This document shows positions 14,786 to 14,842 of a DNA stretch of 14,842 nucleotides, one piece after another. Location: the NCBI GenBank assembly GCA_916720335.1, contig CAKAQU010000031.1:1-14842 (forward strand), given 5' to 3'. Within the stretch, counting starts at the first letter, position 1; each line of letters starts with the position of its first letter. A program made the translations under genes and the position numbers. The notes beneath the pieces were generated by a model that made no database searches, was not told the origin of the DNA, and was given only the letters and a program-made list of their open reading frames with translations. Source of the DNA: an uncultured Moraxella sp. GTDB lineage: Bacteria; Pseudomonadota; Gammaproteobacteria; Pseudomonadales; Moraxellaceae.

Positions 14786-14842
14786 TGGCAGGGGTAGCTG
14801 GACTCGAACCAACGAATGTCAGGATCAAAACCTGATGCCTTA
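14786..14842 (-). tRNA. tRNA-Gln (UUG anticodon), 5' part cut by the window edge
   Basis: On the minus strand the visible 57 nt run from the D-loop to an encoded CCA end (TGG at 14786-14788 on the plus strand). The anticodon stem TCAGG/CCTGA encloses the loop TTTTGAT with anticodon TTG (14826-14828). The T-arm contains GGTTCGAGTCC, and the acceptor end reads TACCCCT-G-CCA with discriminator G, as in bacterial tRNA-Gln. The acceptor 5' strand and part of the D-arm are outside the window. Confidence 0.93.

Noticed and set aside
14773..14842. A small plus-strand open frame with an AAGGAG ribosome-like site that would read MFYIMAGVAGLEPTNV
   Set aside because: It is the well-known spurious translation of the antisense strand of a tRNA gene. 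The tRNA-Gln on the minus strand explains the sequence.
1..14842. Mobile element, phage, CRISPR array or defence island
   Set aside because: No transposase, integrase catalytic motif, spaced direct repeats or defence-type genes were found. The 'recombinase' lacks recombinase motifs and the genes are mainly housekeeping.

Overview
The window looks like an ordinary chromosomal stretch of a low-GC gammaproteobacterium, most likely Moraxellaceae (Moraxella or a close relative). The reasons are the AT-rich composition, gammaproteobacterial-type NagZ, GuaB, MetK and tail-specific protease, a Gcr-type 'site-specific recombinase' membrane protein next to a Pif1-like helicase, and a DUF3144 protein. 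The genus is inferred from protein style, not from a marker gene. No phage, IS element, CRISPR array or obvious island is visible.

Layout. The left edge (1-1317, minus) is the N-terminal two thirds of a periplasmic tail-specific protease (Prc). It diverges across a 158-bp double-promoter gap from nagZ, a cell-wall recycling glucosaminidase (plus). The plus strand then carries a 734-residue Gcr-family membrane protein, a Pif1/RecD-like SF1 helicase with a C-terminal helix-turn-helix-like tail, a divergent glyceraldehyde-3-phosphate/erythrose-4-phosphate dehydrogenase, and an AzlC/AzlD branched-chain amino-acid exporter pair. After a 252-bp gap with a strongly folded leader come metK (S-adenosylmethionine synthetase), a small DUF3144 protein and a YdcF/DUF218 membrane protein, spaced as one operon. 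A perfect bidirectional terminator separates that operon from guaB (IMP dehydrogenase, minus). A 530-bp AT-rich gap holds the guaB promoter and leader on one strand and, on the other, the promoter of a secreted WG-repeat protein. A second perfect bidirectional terminator separates that gene from a tRNA-Gln(UUG) cut by the right edge.

How it fits together. Most genes are housekeeping: envelope protein processing (Prc), peptidoglycan recycling (NagZ), central carbon metabolism (GAPDH-like), SAM synthesis (MetK) and guanine nucleotide synthesis (GuaB). The less understood genes are the Gcr-family protein with its adjacent helicase, the DUF3144 and YdcF genes behind metK, and the WG-repeat protein.

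The most interesting non-coding signal is the metK leader. Nested perfect helices there end directly in a T-run, resembling a terminator-type attenuator, and no SAM riboswitch class is recognised. A smaller hairpin plus T-run lies just upstream of guaB.
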